This document shows positions 24,660 to 62,000 of a stretch of 62,000 nucleotides of DNA, in pieces. The translations under genes and the position numbers were made by a program. This DNA is from Tubiluchus corallicola (taxonomy: Eukaryota; Priapulida; Priapulimorpha; Priapulimorphida; Tubiluchidae). The stretch's first letter is position 1. Each line of letters opens with the position of its first letter. Location: NCBI GenBank assembly GCA_030141605.1, contig JAQGDQ010000285.1:136002-198001 (forward strand), in the 5' to 3' direction. The notes below the pieces were generated by a model. That model searched no databases, was not told the DNA's origin, and worked only from the letters and a program-made list of their open reading frames with translations.

Positions 24660-27600
24660 GCTGACGCGAATTGCAGTATTAAACCTTTCCTTTTATATTA
24701 ACTCGAGCTTCTCAACCTTCTCAAGTAAGATGCTACCTGCTGAATTACTAGCTGATACACACTTCATTTTGTGAGGTCTTTAAACGAACTCTAAAATTCC
24801 GTGTCAGTTTAAATTTGTCATATTTCATATTTTTCAAAAGAAACATTTTTCTTAGTTTTAGCTGATCTCGTCAAAACAACATTAGCGTGTGATGTATATA
24901 TTAGTCCTGTCGCGGGTAGGTGGAAAATAAATCTCCTCGAGCAGTACTCTCACACTGTATATTATTACTGTGGTAAATTCGTCTTTTTTTAAAGATGTAT
25001 GTTATAGTTATTCGGTATAGTTATAGTATTCTGAAAACTGTCTAATAGAGTCAGTATTATTTAGGACTGGACGCTAACATAGAAAAACAAAATCTGCAGT
25101 CTACAGAGATTCATGTTTCTGCTTTGATGTAAAACGGACAGATCAGTCGTTAACCGATTGCAAGTCGTCATTTTGAAATCAGGGCTAGTCACGACCGATA
25201 CGAAGCACCAAAAAGGATACATAGGCTGTTTAGATAAATCTGAGTGGCTTGTGTGCCAAGACCTAGTAGAGTATACGCAAAACTGCAAAAATTGCAATAT
25301 TTGTAAGCAAACATGCCACAGTGGCATGGAGCACTTTAAAAATGTCCGTAGTTTCACCTTGAAAACAAATTTTTATTAAACAAACAATGTAATGGCATGC
25401 ACTAGTTGCAAAGTAGCACCCTGGCTGTGAACAACTTTGACATTTCAACTATTTTACAGCCCATTAAAGAAAAAAGGACTCCTGTCCAAACCAAAGGCAG
25501 TAAATTTTTAGTACATGTATAAAGAACATCTCGTCATGTGATGCTTTATCAATGCGCCAGGTGTATTTTGTGTGTTGTAAAGTAGTTATTTTTCTGCTGT
25601 AAAGTACTGAATTTTCAGTTTGTTTGACTGTATTATTAAACTGACCACTATTTTGTTTGTACCATTGCAGCTTTGAAGATTCTGAAATGATCATTACTTC
25701 TACTTCTAAATGATATTCTAAAATGAGCGCATTAACAAATGCTACAACAAGGGTACCACTGTTACACGATATGTCCTGCAATGGCGCTCGATGTCGTGTG
25801 GTAGAAAAATGAGCATAATAATGTAAAAATTAAAAATAAATTATAACATAATTTTTCATCATTATGATGTGATAACGCAGGTCAATTTTTACTGAACTGC
25901 TTTTTAGAAACACCCTGTATTACCTTTACTGAGCGTTATATGTCATGGAAAATTGGACATGCTTAGCATAGCGGATATATTGGTATATATAGTTATTTCA
26001 CATTTCACGAAGTTTTAACAGCTTTGAGTTTACAGTCTGACTTTCTCTTTATCCGTAAGTAATACAGGATGTAGTAGATGGCCAGGTGGCAAAACGTGAC
26101 ACAAAAGGCTGTAGCTGTAGCATCAGTATCATTCACTTTCACTCCAGCCGAAAGAGTGGGGACTACTTTTATTGGAGTGGAATACTAAATTTATTTTGCT
26201 GCTGTTCCATGTACGGAGGCCACATTGTCGTCACTTACAGTGAATTAACGTGTACTGAGGTCGGTACGTGCCGAAGATGGCGCCGAAATCGAGCAGATGT
26301 ATGCGTCAAGTGTGCTGTGAACGTCACCTTGCACGTAGTTTGTCGCAACGCAAAATGACGAAATTTGGTGCAAAAAATGGCATGTATTGTAAAATGAAGA
26401 AAAGAAAGGAAATTATTTAAATAAAATAGGTTGCAAGGATTTTCCAAGTGGAGCTTTTGGAAAACCAAGAAATCTATATGTGGTTATGAGCTTTACTTAT
26501 CGGCACAATGTTGTCAAGCCTTAAAATATACGCCAAAAACTTTCTGGTTGAATATGGAACCACTTTACAGTAGCAGTGGCACTAGAAGAGATTATCCCTG
26601 GACAATACTTTAAGTTTTCTTGACCTAAACACGCAAACTTTCACTACAAAAGTATTCAGGTCAACCCACACGGATTTTATTCTCTTACGTGTGCTTATCA
26701 TTGTTACCTGATATTTAAGAAAGGCTATAGTCTGCTTTTAAGAATACTGCTTGGCCTTCATGAAATTTTTCTGCATCCCCGCAACAGTGTAAAATCATTA
26801 TCTCTCCCAATCACAGCCTCTCACTCAGGGTGATTTTAGTTCCGCTCCACCGCCTAGAACTGACTCCACCTTTGTGTGAAACGGATACTATATTACACTG
26901 GTATCATTAATACATTATTGCGCACATTTTCGTCTGAACTATAGGATTGCTGCCAGCGCTTTTAACAAAATAAAAGAAATGAATTAACTTCATTAATCGT
27001 GCCTAGTGAAAACTGTACATATGTAAAGGACAGCTATTGGAAGTACACAAATTTGAGAGTATATTCAGAAGAAAGGAAATTTTACAAGCAGAGAAAAAAT
27101 TCGGTGCAACAGGTATTTAATTTTTATTATTTTTATAAACATTAGCTTAATCGTGAATATATGTAAAAGAAATAGTACTGTCTAGCTAGAATTAATAATA
27201 AAGATGTCATGTTTGTTTTAAATTAACTTGGTTTATAAATTTAAAGGTGTCTTTCTTTTCAGAAAGTCAATTAAAGTTTTTCTGCACATTATTTTCAATT
27301 TAATTTGCTGATATACAGAAAAACCCTAGTATTGTAAAGAAATATGTATTTTAATTTTACCTGTGTTTTATGTACGGCGTAATTTATTGTGCTGTACTAA
27401 TACGTCTACATTACATTACATTACACTACACTGCGTAACATTATTCTGTGGTAATAGCAGAGAATTATTGCCAGTTATTGTCTAAATAAAATTTAGATAC
27501 AATTGTGTAAAGAGCTTTAATACTACCTTAGGTTAAACTATTATGATAACTATTTTTAATACATTTATGAATTGATTGTTATCTGTTCAGTACTCGCGGC

Positions 27601-28360
27601 CACAATATTCCTTTATAAAGGGAATTTGTCTCTAGGAAAGTTTCTTTCACTGTTGATTAAATTTGTCTTATTTATTTGTTTGCAATGTTGTAGAGAATGG
27701 TGGTTCAATAAACAAACATAAATAACAGATCTAAAAAGATGAGCTAAGTAACAAAATGAACTTTATACATTTATTTTTCTTAGCTTAGTAAAGTTTTCTT
27801 GTAATTTTGACTTTTTGCAAACTTAAGAAAAGAAAAATATAATCTTCAAATAACATCTGTATTCAAATATGCATCAGCCTTGTATAAATGGAATAATTAT
27901 ATCATATCGATCATATATTTAAATGGGAAAAATGGGGTCACACATTATTTAGCTGCAATTTTTATAGAACTATTGCAATTTCATCATTTCAGTAATGGCA
28001 GTGTTTTAGGCTATTAGACCCGAAAACATAGATGGCCTTTTCTAATGATTTTACATAATTGATTTGACCTTTGTGCTTAACAGTGACAGGTAGCCTGCTA
28101 CTGCAAAGAAACAGAGTTAAAAAAGTGGCTTTTAATAATATTTTTTATAAAAAAATGCTTACCATTAGATAATTAAATATGGAAAAACAAGACATCAACA
28201 GCAGGGCACTAGCGAAGTTTATTATAGAGAACAACTGCTATATCAATACAACATCCTACAAGAAAAAAAGCATTTACATGTTTAAATACTTAGGCTATTA
28301 ATACAGATAAAGCCAGGTCATTCTTTTTTAATAACATAGATAATAACATTTGTATAAATT
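24660..28360. other. Intergenic, no gene recognised
   Basis: Short ORFs only. A 73-codon + frame (25158-25379) has a Cys-rich CxxCxxC stretch, and a 90-codon + frame (26086-26358) lies in a CpG-richer patch downstream of a TATATATAG-type sequence near 25982-25991. Neither matches a family I know and neither has clear splice support. Confidence 0.4.
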
Positions 28361-28363
28361 CGA

Positions 28364-28590
28364 ATAATTTAATTTAATTTAATTTAGCATAACATGATAT
28401 GATATAATGTAATGTAACGTAATGTAACGTAACGTAACGTAACGTAACATGACATAACATAACATAACATAACATAAGATAATATAATACTATTCAATAC
28501 AGTACAATACAATACAATACAATACAATACAATACAATACAATACAATACAATACAAATTAATATAATATAATATAATGTAATTTAAGTT
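28364..28590. repeat. Mosaic pentanucleotide array
   Basis: A continuous 5-bp-period stretch whose unit changes along its length: TTTAA, then ATGAT/GTAAT, GTAAC, ATAAC, then a long AATAC run (about 28500-28555) and finally AATAT. Confidence 0.9.
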
Positions 28591-28599
28591 TAATTTATT

Positions 28600-30800
28600 T
28601 ATATTACACTATTCATTATGTAAGACAATAATTATGAGCAGCAGCCTACATATAGATTTTTGTTTGCTAAAGTACAGTCACGCCAATTGTCAGTATGAAT
28701 GTTATAACATGAACTGTGCGGAAATGATATAATAATCTTTGTTGTTAGTTATATTTACATGTACTTGTGGTAGATAAAGATTTTGGCAGATCAATTTCAC
28801 GCGATCTCAAGTTAATTAGACAATTAACATTACTAGCTATGACAAAAGGTGAATGGAGACTTCTACAGAAATATACGAATGAAAAAGCACTTGTGTCAAA
28901 AGTCAGTCTATGCTATAAACAACTTTTTTAAAGGAATGTTTAACATTTACAACACACGAGAGACTTAAATTAGACTCGCATATAGAAGAGTATAAATCAT
29001 AATTTTGTAACTGAAATTCGAAATGTTTCAACGATCTGCTGACTAGCAGAAGCATAAATCGCTTAGAATACCGTGGTAGGAAAAGCAATGTTTGGATACT
29101 GAGAAATCTGGTTAATTTTTTGCTTGTTATTTATTCACAGCCTTTCTTAAAGTGAGATTTTCCAAACATTCATCTACATTTCAATGACACTAAAAGTAAA
29201 GCATAGAAGAAGAACGAGTATAGACAGTCTACTCAAGTGACTCTTAATTACAGCTAAGATTTAATGATAGGGAAGTGTTCACACGTGTTTAACTGCAACG
29301 GCAATCACAGACAGTCGAATCTTCTTTAACTCATTGCTAACGCACGTCGACGACGTTGCCGTGCGCCAACTTTAGTTTTTGCATGCAGCAGAAAGAATCA
29401 GTAAATCTATAGGGACACATAATGCAAACAATTACCCTGCTTTTGGATAATGATTACAGCTTTATGTATATGAAAAAACTCACATATTATTTTATTTGGT
29501 ATTCCTGAAAGTTATGTCTTCCGGCTGCTAGCAAAGTCATCAATAAAATGCCATAAGAGTTCTTTTACATTTTCGTTTGATCTGTTTTCTTCATATGCCT
29601 CAAAAATACACTTGATTTACATTGAACGAATACAAGAAACCATTTTACATCATCAAGTTTTAGGGACTAAGAACACGTTTTAAGGACTAGCTCATTTAGT
29701 AAGAAAAACAAGAAACTCTTCTGCAAATTGACCATGACTTACGATTTTTGTCGATCGATGAAAGTTGGAAAACAGAAGTCTACATTGTTGATGTTTTAAT
29801 TTCTGAGTCTTCGGTTTTACGACGCAGGAGGAATTCGCTACCAACTTTTGTTGGCTAACTTTTTTGGTATTCGAAGCTATTAGAACACTTAATCAATTAA
29901 TTTCTTTGGTTAGATAAAAATCCTAGAACAAAAAGAACTATTAGAAATTTTATTAGGGATTTTTGTTGACAGTTCGGCAAGTTTTGTTCGCGTTTCCAGG
30001 GGTTTTGACTTAGTTATTTTTATTTCCAGTATTCAAGCTTAGATTTATGTTATCCCGGTATCACTGTGAAAGACAGTCAAACAAGTTTTGCTATTTCTTC
30101 TAATTTCTAACCAAATGCTATGTTTTATACCTCATTTTTAATGATCTAAGAATCCTGTAAGTATATCAGTATGACTTATGAAGTTATCATCTTGTAACAC
30201 AATCAAACAAGCTTTGCTTATTTCCAAATAATTGCAACAGTTTCAAGCTCAGTTCTGAGTTATCAGTCCACGTTTGTCAAACAAGCTTTGCTTCAAACAG
30301 TCTTATATGTAATACATTTTGATTATTCCCCAGAAATCTGTTAATGTAACAAATTTTCAAAACGCTTTACATTCAAACTTAATTAAGCCTAAGCGACAAA
30401 ATTATTAACCCTTATCCTCATCCGATTTTCGATTATATTTGATTATCCATATTGCATTTACTGTCACGCGTACTCGCGCGGATTATCCTAAAGACATGTT
30501 CACATTCTTGTGGTTCATGTGGCTACAGTGATGGTAGTGGTGATGCGGTTAATCCGTTATGTGCGATAATGTGTATTGCGAACTTGAAGAAGGTTCTACG
30601 AATGGTCCAATCAACGGGTGGACCGTTGGTTGATGCAGGGCTGAGTACGGACTTTAAAGATGATTATTTGGGAAATAGAAAAGAAAAAAGTTATATTTAT
30701 CTGGCAAAGGCCTCTTTATAAGAAATATATTGAGCGTGAAAGTTAAATCCGTAATAATCAATAAGGTTACGCATCATAAAATGGAATAATGTTGGAGCAA
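28600..30800. other. Intergenic, degenerate repeats only
   Basis: 29960-30300 holds three or four decayed copies of a unit containing CAAACAAGCTTTGCT (near 30077, 30203 and 30278). An 89-codon + ORF at 30452-30721 is in slightly GC-richer DNA but is unrecognised. Confidence 0.4.
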
Positions 30801-30803
30801 CAG

Positions 30804-30819
30804 CCAATGAATGACGTCA
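30804..30819 (+). promoter_or_regulatory. CCAAT box next to a CRE palindrome
   Basis: CCAATGAATGACGTCA: a CCAAT box and a full CRE (TGACGTCA) 3 bp apart, a promoter-like pair. It lies about 30 bp before a (TAA)n tract, and no gene could be assigned. Confidence 0.3.
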
Positions 30820-30846
30820 CTGTATTAGACAAAGCATTTTTAAATC

Positions 30847-30974
<128 letters not shown>

Positions 30975-33900
30975 GTTTGAGAAAAGTTTTAATGAATTTT
31001 TTTAGCCTATAGAGTATACGGTTTAGTGAACAGTTAGTAAGAGTTTGGAAACGATCAAAAAGGCTGGAAAGTAAGGGAAAGCAATTTTGATGACTAAGTA
31101 AGGCTTTTAGTTTTACGCGAAATCCCGTGTAACGCTGAAAACTAATAACTCAGTACAACGGGCTACGTCTTAACAAAGGTACCATAGGCTTTTCTGTTTT
31201 GCAGGGCGGGTTGTAAAAGTTCCAGGGTGTGCCCTCTTAATTCAGTTGTCATTTCGGATTAAATTCGTTATTTGCGACAGAATATGACGATAGGCCTACA
31301 GCGAGGGCCTGTAAGCGAGAACTGCTCTATTGCAAAAGGTCTTATTGAAATTATCACTTGTGCAAAAATATTTTAATTTATTTCTTGTAATTGTATTTAC
31401 AAAAAATCTACATTTTTTTGTAAAATAGGCTACATTTTTTACAAAGTGGTATGTATACGCGTTTCCTTCACAAATCTGATAAAATGTGTCCAAGATATCA
31501 CAGTTTAGGTGGTTTGAAACGCCCTTCTTCTGTGCTTTCCTCTATTTTCTTAATTACGGGATTTTTCATTTGCTGGATCCTATAGTAGTTTTACTGAAAT
31601 TCAAAATACTTCACAGTTAGTCAAATTCAACCCATTCTTTAATTTTTCTTCTTGTTTCACTATTCCGTTCTAAACGTCGATCTGTCTTACTTCTTATTCC
31701 ACTTTCATGTGTTTCGTCAAGCTATTCCTCTGGGTCATTCATTAACCTAATAAGTTACTTAACATTTTTCAGCTTGTTTAATGTGATATCGTAGCAATGA
31801 TTAAAACTGTATTGTGCTAATGTGGAATAAATATGATCTTGAATCTTGAGTCTTTATTGTGCATACTGACATGGTCTACCTCATTAGGTTGTTTCAATGA
31901 AAAAGCAAGCCAAAAAATTTGACAGGCGTGACGTTAATAGTACTTAATAAGCTCGATCTTTTGAGCAAAATAGAAAGTAAAAGTGGCTGTAACTTTCTCT
32001 GTCGTTACAGGTTTACTTTCAACATTTGCGTCATAACTTCCAACTTAACCCATCATAAAAACTTCAAGGTGCAAAATTCAAATGCATAACTGTTATTAAT
32101 GATGTTCAAAGTTTACATGAGTATTTATAAGATAAGGCGCATTCCTGTATAAATAATTACAACATCCAGATATATAGCGTTTGACACACTGACACAGTTG
32201 GCCTTGCTTTCATCATACTGCATGACTGCCCACAACAAATAAAATGCTTTGAGCCTTGAGGACAGCCATGGCTAGCACAATAATACTTGTATTTTGGCCA
32301 TATAATTATCTGAAGGAATTTTAGGGGTGGGTAGCGCAGCTGTACCGTTACACGACAAACCAAGCGTATTTGTGCAGTGTGTACACAAAACTAAAAAAAC
32401 GTTAGACGTTTTATTCAAGAATATTACATGGTTTAAACTATAGTTAAACTATAACCATTAAAAAATTCGGTCTTTTTTACAATTTTGTTAACACTAGCTA
32501 TGAGGCTTTACCACTATTTTGTTTTTGACTTATATTGTGCAAATACTATCAAAAAGCTAATGCATTAACCATCAACATAACGTACGTATAGAACATGATT
32601 ATTGTTGTTCCTAACTCATACTAATTAATTACCAGTTGACTTAAAGTTTTTAAAATGAGCAAATAAAGATTATGTAACATTTAATTATGGACACCAGATG
32701 CCATGACCTGCCTTGTTAAATATTCGTAACGCGTAACACGCTAGGTGATGATTTCATGTCTAGCTTTTGATGAGGTATTTCAAGTAGAAGTATGACCTTC
32801 AAACGAAGGCACTGTAGTTGATAGACATCGCTGTATCAACCCCGAGGGCGAATTCTTAAAAAGACGCTCGAACTAATAACAGAGGCTGCAGTTTTACCCA
32901 AGGAGGCCGCGTAGAGTAGACTGTACAATTCCTTGATGCCTACTTCAGTTAACAAGCTGCACATTTGGGGCGCATTCAACAGGGCGATTAAAATTTGAAG
33001 TTTCTTCTTCAGTGAAAGTGATGAATTTGGGTAACAAAAACATAATTAAAAAAACGGAAAAATGGTCGGTAGAAAGCAAAGGTGAAAAAGTTTGTGGACA
33101 AAAAACAATAGTGATATTAGACAACGATTAATTAAGCAATAGCAGTAAAGATATTAGCAATTAGCAAAGAAATCAAAATTCAAAAGACTATAAATAAAGC
33201 AAAAAAATGTGAGACCGCAGAGCAGAAGAAATGAATTACTATGAATTACATTTGTTAGAAGGATATAGATGGAATTTAGATGTGAGCTGCACCGTTATAA
33301 CACAAACCATTCGTATCTGTACGGTGCCTGATGATAGTGAGAAAATTTTTAAGAGATATAATAAGAGAGATTTTAAGTATAAATATTTAATAGCTTTTCA
33401 GTTTTGAAAATGACAGTCGTAGTTGTATATATAATTTCAAATTTCAAAGTGCAACTCAACAAGTTTGCAGATTTTTATAAATTTCATCACGCAATGTACG
33501 TAAAATACGTAGACGCATTCTTTACAAAAATGAACATGTCACAATGCACAAATACAAATACAAAATACAAACACTCTAAGGACAACGGGACTAAATATAG
33601 CGTTATTTCCAATAGACTATTGCTACTTGCTAGCGACATTTCATGGCCCTGACGTATTTTAGGCAGTAGGATATGACATGTGACACGTTGTTTGTTGATT
33701 TTGCGTTAACCGCTGAAAAGTCTGTCTTATAATTTGCCGACACACCACAAACTGACAAAGTATTTTCTATAAAAACAATAGTTTTACTAATTTGACTAAA
33801 TTGTCTCTAGTTTGGCATACTTTTCACCGCATTTTTGCTGTACGTTGTCTGTAGCCTGAAAATGACTGTTGACGTCGAACTGAAACAGCTAAAATAGCCT

Positions 33901-35680
33901 CATCGTGACCTTCTTTTGATGTATTACAAGATCTTTGTCTTTGGTACTATTGCCTTATTTATCTTTGTCTGCTTTATCATTTCCTTTTTTACTTTCGCTT
34001 TCATTGTGATTGTCTTTTTGCCCATGTTTTTTTACGTTTGTGTTTTGTACACATTGTAGGTTTAAGTGATTGTAGAAAAAAATAGGCACTTGTTTTTCGT
34101 GAAACAAAATTTTGCTTGTATGTATAAAATATGTACGTAAGTAAGTATGTATGTATGTAAGTTCAATGATTCAATGGAAAATTAGGTTAGTTCACTCGAA
34201 CATAAAATAAAAGTACCTTAGATTTTCATTAATTTCTATGTTTGAAATTAATAACAGAGTGAACATTAGTGTGAATCCAACAAACTTATCAAAATGATTA
34301 CTATTTAAATAAAGTTTGAATTGATTTCTAATTAAAAGTGTATATTTTCGCTACTAAAATACTGGTAGTGAAGATTGAGCAGATAATGCCGTCAATGATA
34401 AAAAAAACCGTTATCGCAAAATAATGATCAGCCAACCTGATCCAGACTAATCTACCAAATCGCTCACCAAACTTGTGGAGGTTAAGATTGTGGTGGTGAA
34501 TGCGTCTTTATGGTCTTTCGTTTTCTGATCTGAATAGTTTAGCGCGATGTGACAAGATTCTGAATAGATACGAAATTTTGCAGTATAAGCTGGTAGATAA
34601 GGTGTATGATATATGCGCGCGCAGAAAATTTACTGTAAAAGTTTAAATTAATGAACGAAGTCATACTAATAATGAAATTATGAGGATTTGTTAGATGTGT
34701 CGCAATCGCAAGAACGACATCAATAAAGTTTGTTAAATATGACACAATAGCCAAAGAACTTCTATCATTCTTTCTACTGCAAGCTAACAGTCACCATGGT
34801 TCTTCATACTGATCACTTCTAAAATGAGATCAAGATAAAATTCTATTCAATGCCGATTATCTACATGAACAATATGAACAGTTAAATCTCTTTGTGGGCA
34901 ATAATTACAGATAAGTCCTTCTCCTAACAAAACTGTTACGAGAGCTTTTACTTGTAGAATTTCCAGCCAGTGAAGAAACTGTATTATAGTGACTATTTTA
35001 CTCTATTTTTCGCAAAACTTGCTTCTGCGTCAACTTTACAAAGATCATATAACAAACTATACCATCTAGTGAAAGAATGAACCTGACCCTAGGCATGATT
35101 TATCTGATTTTTACTAGACTTGGGGTTTAATTGATGTCAATAATTTCTTAATTAATAAACAAGTAAGATGAAACCCACAAGGTTTTATGAACGACAATAA
35201 AGTGATTTAGATAGCAATTAATGCTAATCAAAAGGTGAAAGTTTAGCTCCGTTCAAGGTTAAAAAAAAATTTTACAACATTTCATGACTGTAGCAATGAA
35301 AGCTAAAAACTCCATTTTGTGCGTTTATCGCAAACATTTATGATACATACCATATATTTTTATGGCACATGCTTGCAATTGCGTGTTATTATAGTAATGT
35401 TACAAAGCACATGACAAGGGCTCAACAAAATTCTCAGAATTTTTTCATGTTCATGTCGATTTTTTTCTCATTGTTCATTATTCTAGTAAATTTCCCAATG
35501 CTCTTTGAGTAGAGTTAAATGTGCCACACCTTAACCGAAGTGGAAGAGCTATACTGCCTATACAGTACATATTTTTGTGGTATTACCGAATTACGAAACG
35601 TATCTTTCAAGGTGAAAATGGGATTTTATAATCACTGGGTTAAGCGACTAGTGATGTCTATAGTTACGTGACGAAATTTA
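30975..35680. other. Intergenic upstream of the EGF gene; nothing recognised
   Basis: AT-rich, with only short random-looking ORFs. There are two loosely similar AGCTG.ACCGTTA..ACAAACCA words at about 32337-32360 and 33286-33310, which may be fragments of one repeat family. No gene seen. Confidence 0.45.
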
Positions 35681-35686
35681 AAACTG

Positions 35687-35694
35687 TATAAAAG
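35687..35694 (+). promoter_or_regulatory. TATA box, candidate promoter of the EGF-repeat gene
   Basis: TATAAAAG lies about 670 bp upstream of the start codon, preceded by TTACGTGACG. A TSS would be expected near 35715-35725. A good donor (AG|GTAAAG, exon end 35838) and an acceptor at 36358 would join a ~120-nt non-coding first exon to the ATG exon. Confidence 0.45.
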
Positions 35695-36344
35695 ACAAAC
35701 GTGTTCTAGTGTAATATTGTCTTATTATTTTCATTTTGTCCGCGCTATAAAAATTGTTCGCGTAATTTTTTCTCCACAGTATTGCGAATATTACGTGGCT
35801 GCTTGTGTTACACGCTTATTTCGTTTGTTTTTAGTGAGGTAAAGTTTAAATAAAATGAATAAAGAATAAACAACTATTGCAGATAATATGACTGTATGTT
35901 TCAGTTGCGGAAAAATCTGTAATAACGTATGCTTGTTTATTTACTTCAAACATACCACAGATTTACTTAAAATTAACAAAACATGCATTTTCGCATTTTT
36001 CAACGAAACTGACCAGAAAACAGCAAAATATTATCATTTAACAATCGGGAGGCGCCATCAGTAACACACAAATATTCTTTCCAGACATTTATGTCTATTT
36101 ACTATATAGTTGAAGAAAAGTAAATTTATGTTTGTTGATTAATTTATTGGTGGAAAATTTGAAACTTTTCTATTTATTTCAACATAAGCCATACAAATCA
36201 TTCAGTTAAAATATTTACATTTACTAAAACTACAAGTTCAGATTTCAGAGTTAGGTACACTAAAAACAATACTAAAATTACTCTATACAAAATGAGTATA
36301 AAAACATTTAAAACATACATTGTACAAGGTGAAATATATGCTTC

Positions 36345-36358
36345 TTTTTTGTTTTCAG
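36345..36358 (+). promoter_or_regulatory. 3' splice acceptor 5 nt before the start codon
   Basis: A T-rich tract TTTTTTGTTTTCAG ends at 36358; five bases later comes the ATG (36364). It can receive the leader exon ending at 35838. In an animal with spliced-leader trans-splicing it would equally suit as a trans-splice site, since very short leaders are typical there. The sequence alone does not decide. Confidence 0.6.
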
Positions 36359-36363
36359 TTCAA

Positions 36364-62000
<25,637 letters not shown>

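Noticed and set aside
25158-25379. 73-codon Cys-containing ORF
   Set aside because: No recognisable domain, no clear splice sites, and a competing 98-codon ORF on the opposite strand; not supportable as a gene.
30452-30721. 89-codon ORF
   Set aside because: Slightly GC-richer but without homology, splice or poly(A) support that I can see.

Overview
This is nuclear DNA of an animal, not a bacterial or organelle sequence. It is AT-rich, gene-sparse and full of microsatellites and decayed transposons. Its main gene is split into many small exons with GT/AG introns. I cannot name the species. Weak hints (telomere-like TTAGGG-type repeats, hAT and CR1/L2-like elements, the tRNA-derived SINE, the palindrome TAGGCCTA found seven times) fit a marine invertebrate deuterostome such as a tunicate, but do not prove it.

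Layout. 1-4.2 kb: no recognisable gene; diverged inverted repeat copies and a ~0.9 kb G-rich minisatellite. 4.69-6.01 kb (+): an intact, intronless 439-codon monocarboxylate-transporter-like (SLC16/MFS) gene. 6-35.6 kb: a 30 kb stretch where I find no convincing intact gene. It holds a LINE reverse-transcriptase fragment split by an ~800 bp insertion, a BEL/Pao retrotransposon remnant, an antisense LINE fragment, tRNA-derived SINEs, a foldback element, a telomere-repeat-cored inverted-repeat element, a 24-bp minisatellite with higher-order structure, and long tri- and pentanucleotide arrays. It also holds isolated regulatory-looking motifs (a perfect RFX X-box; CCAAT plus CRE).

35.7-62 kb (+): one large gene running off the right edge. 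It has a TATA box, a probable non-coding leader exon (or a trans-splice acceptor), a signal-peptide exon, a degenerate LDL-receptor class A exon, one plain EGF exon, then 22 consecutive calcium-binding-type EGF domains. Each domain is in its own exon, almost always 123 nt long, and every internal junction after the LDLa exon is phase 1. 1010 codons are visible and the reading frame is open across all 25 coding exons. The product is a secreted or surface rod-like extracellular protein; its C-terminus lies outside the window.

The introns of this gene (158 bp to 4.5 kb) carry a clear transposon record: two hAT-type MITEs with perfect 8-bp target duplications, a 17-bp-TIR MITE, a CR1/L2-like LINE 3' end, another LINE 3' end, a SINE, and a second copy of the telomere-cored element. 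The transporter and the EGF gene show no sign of working together.
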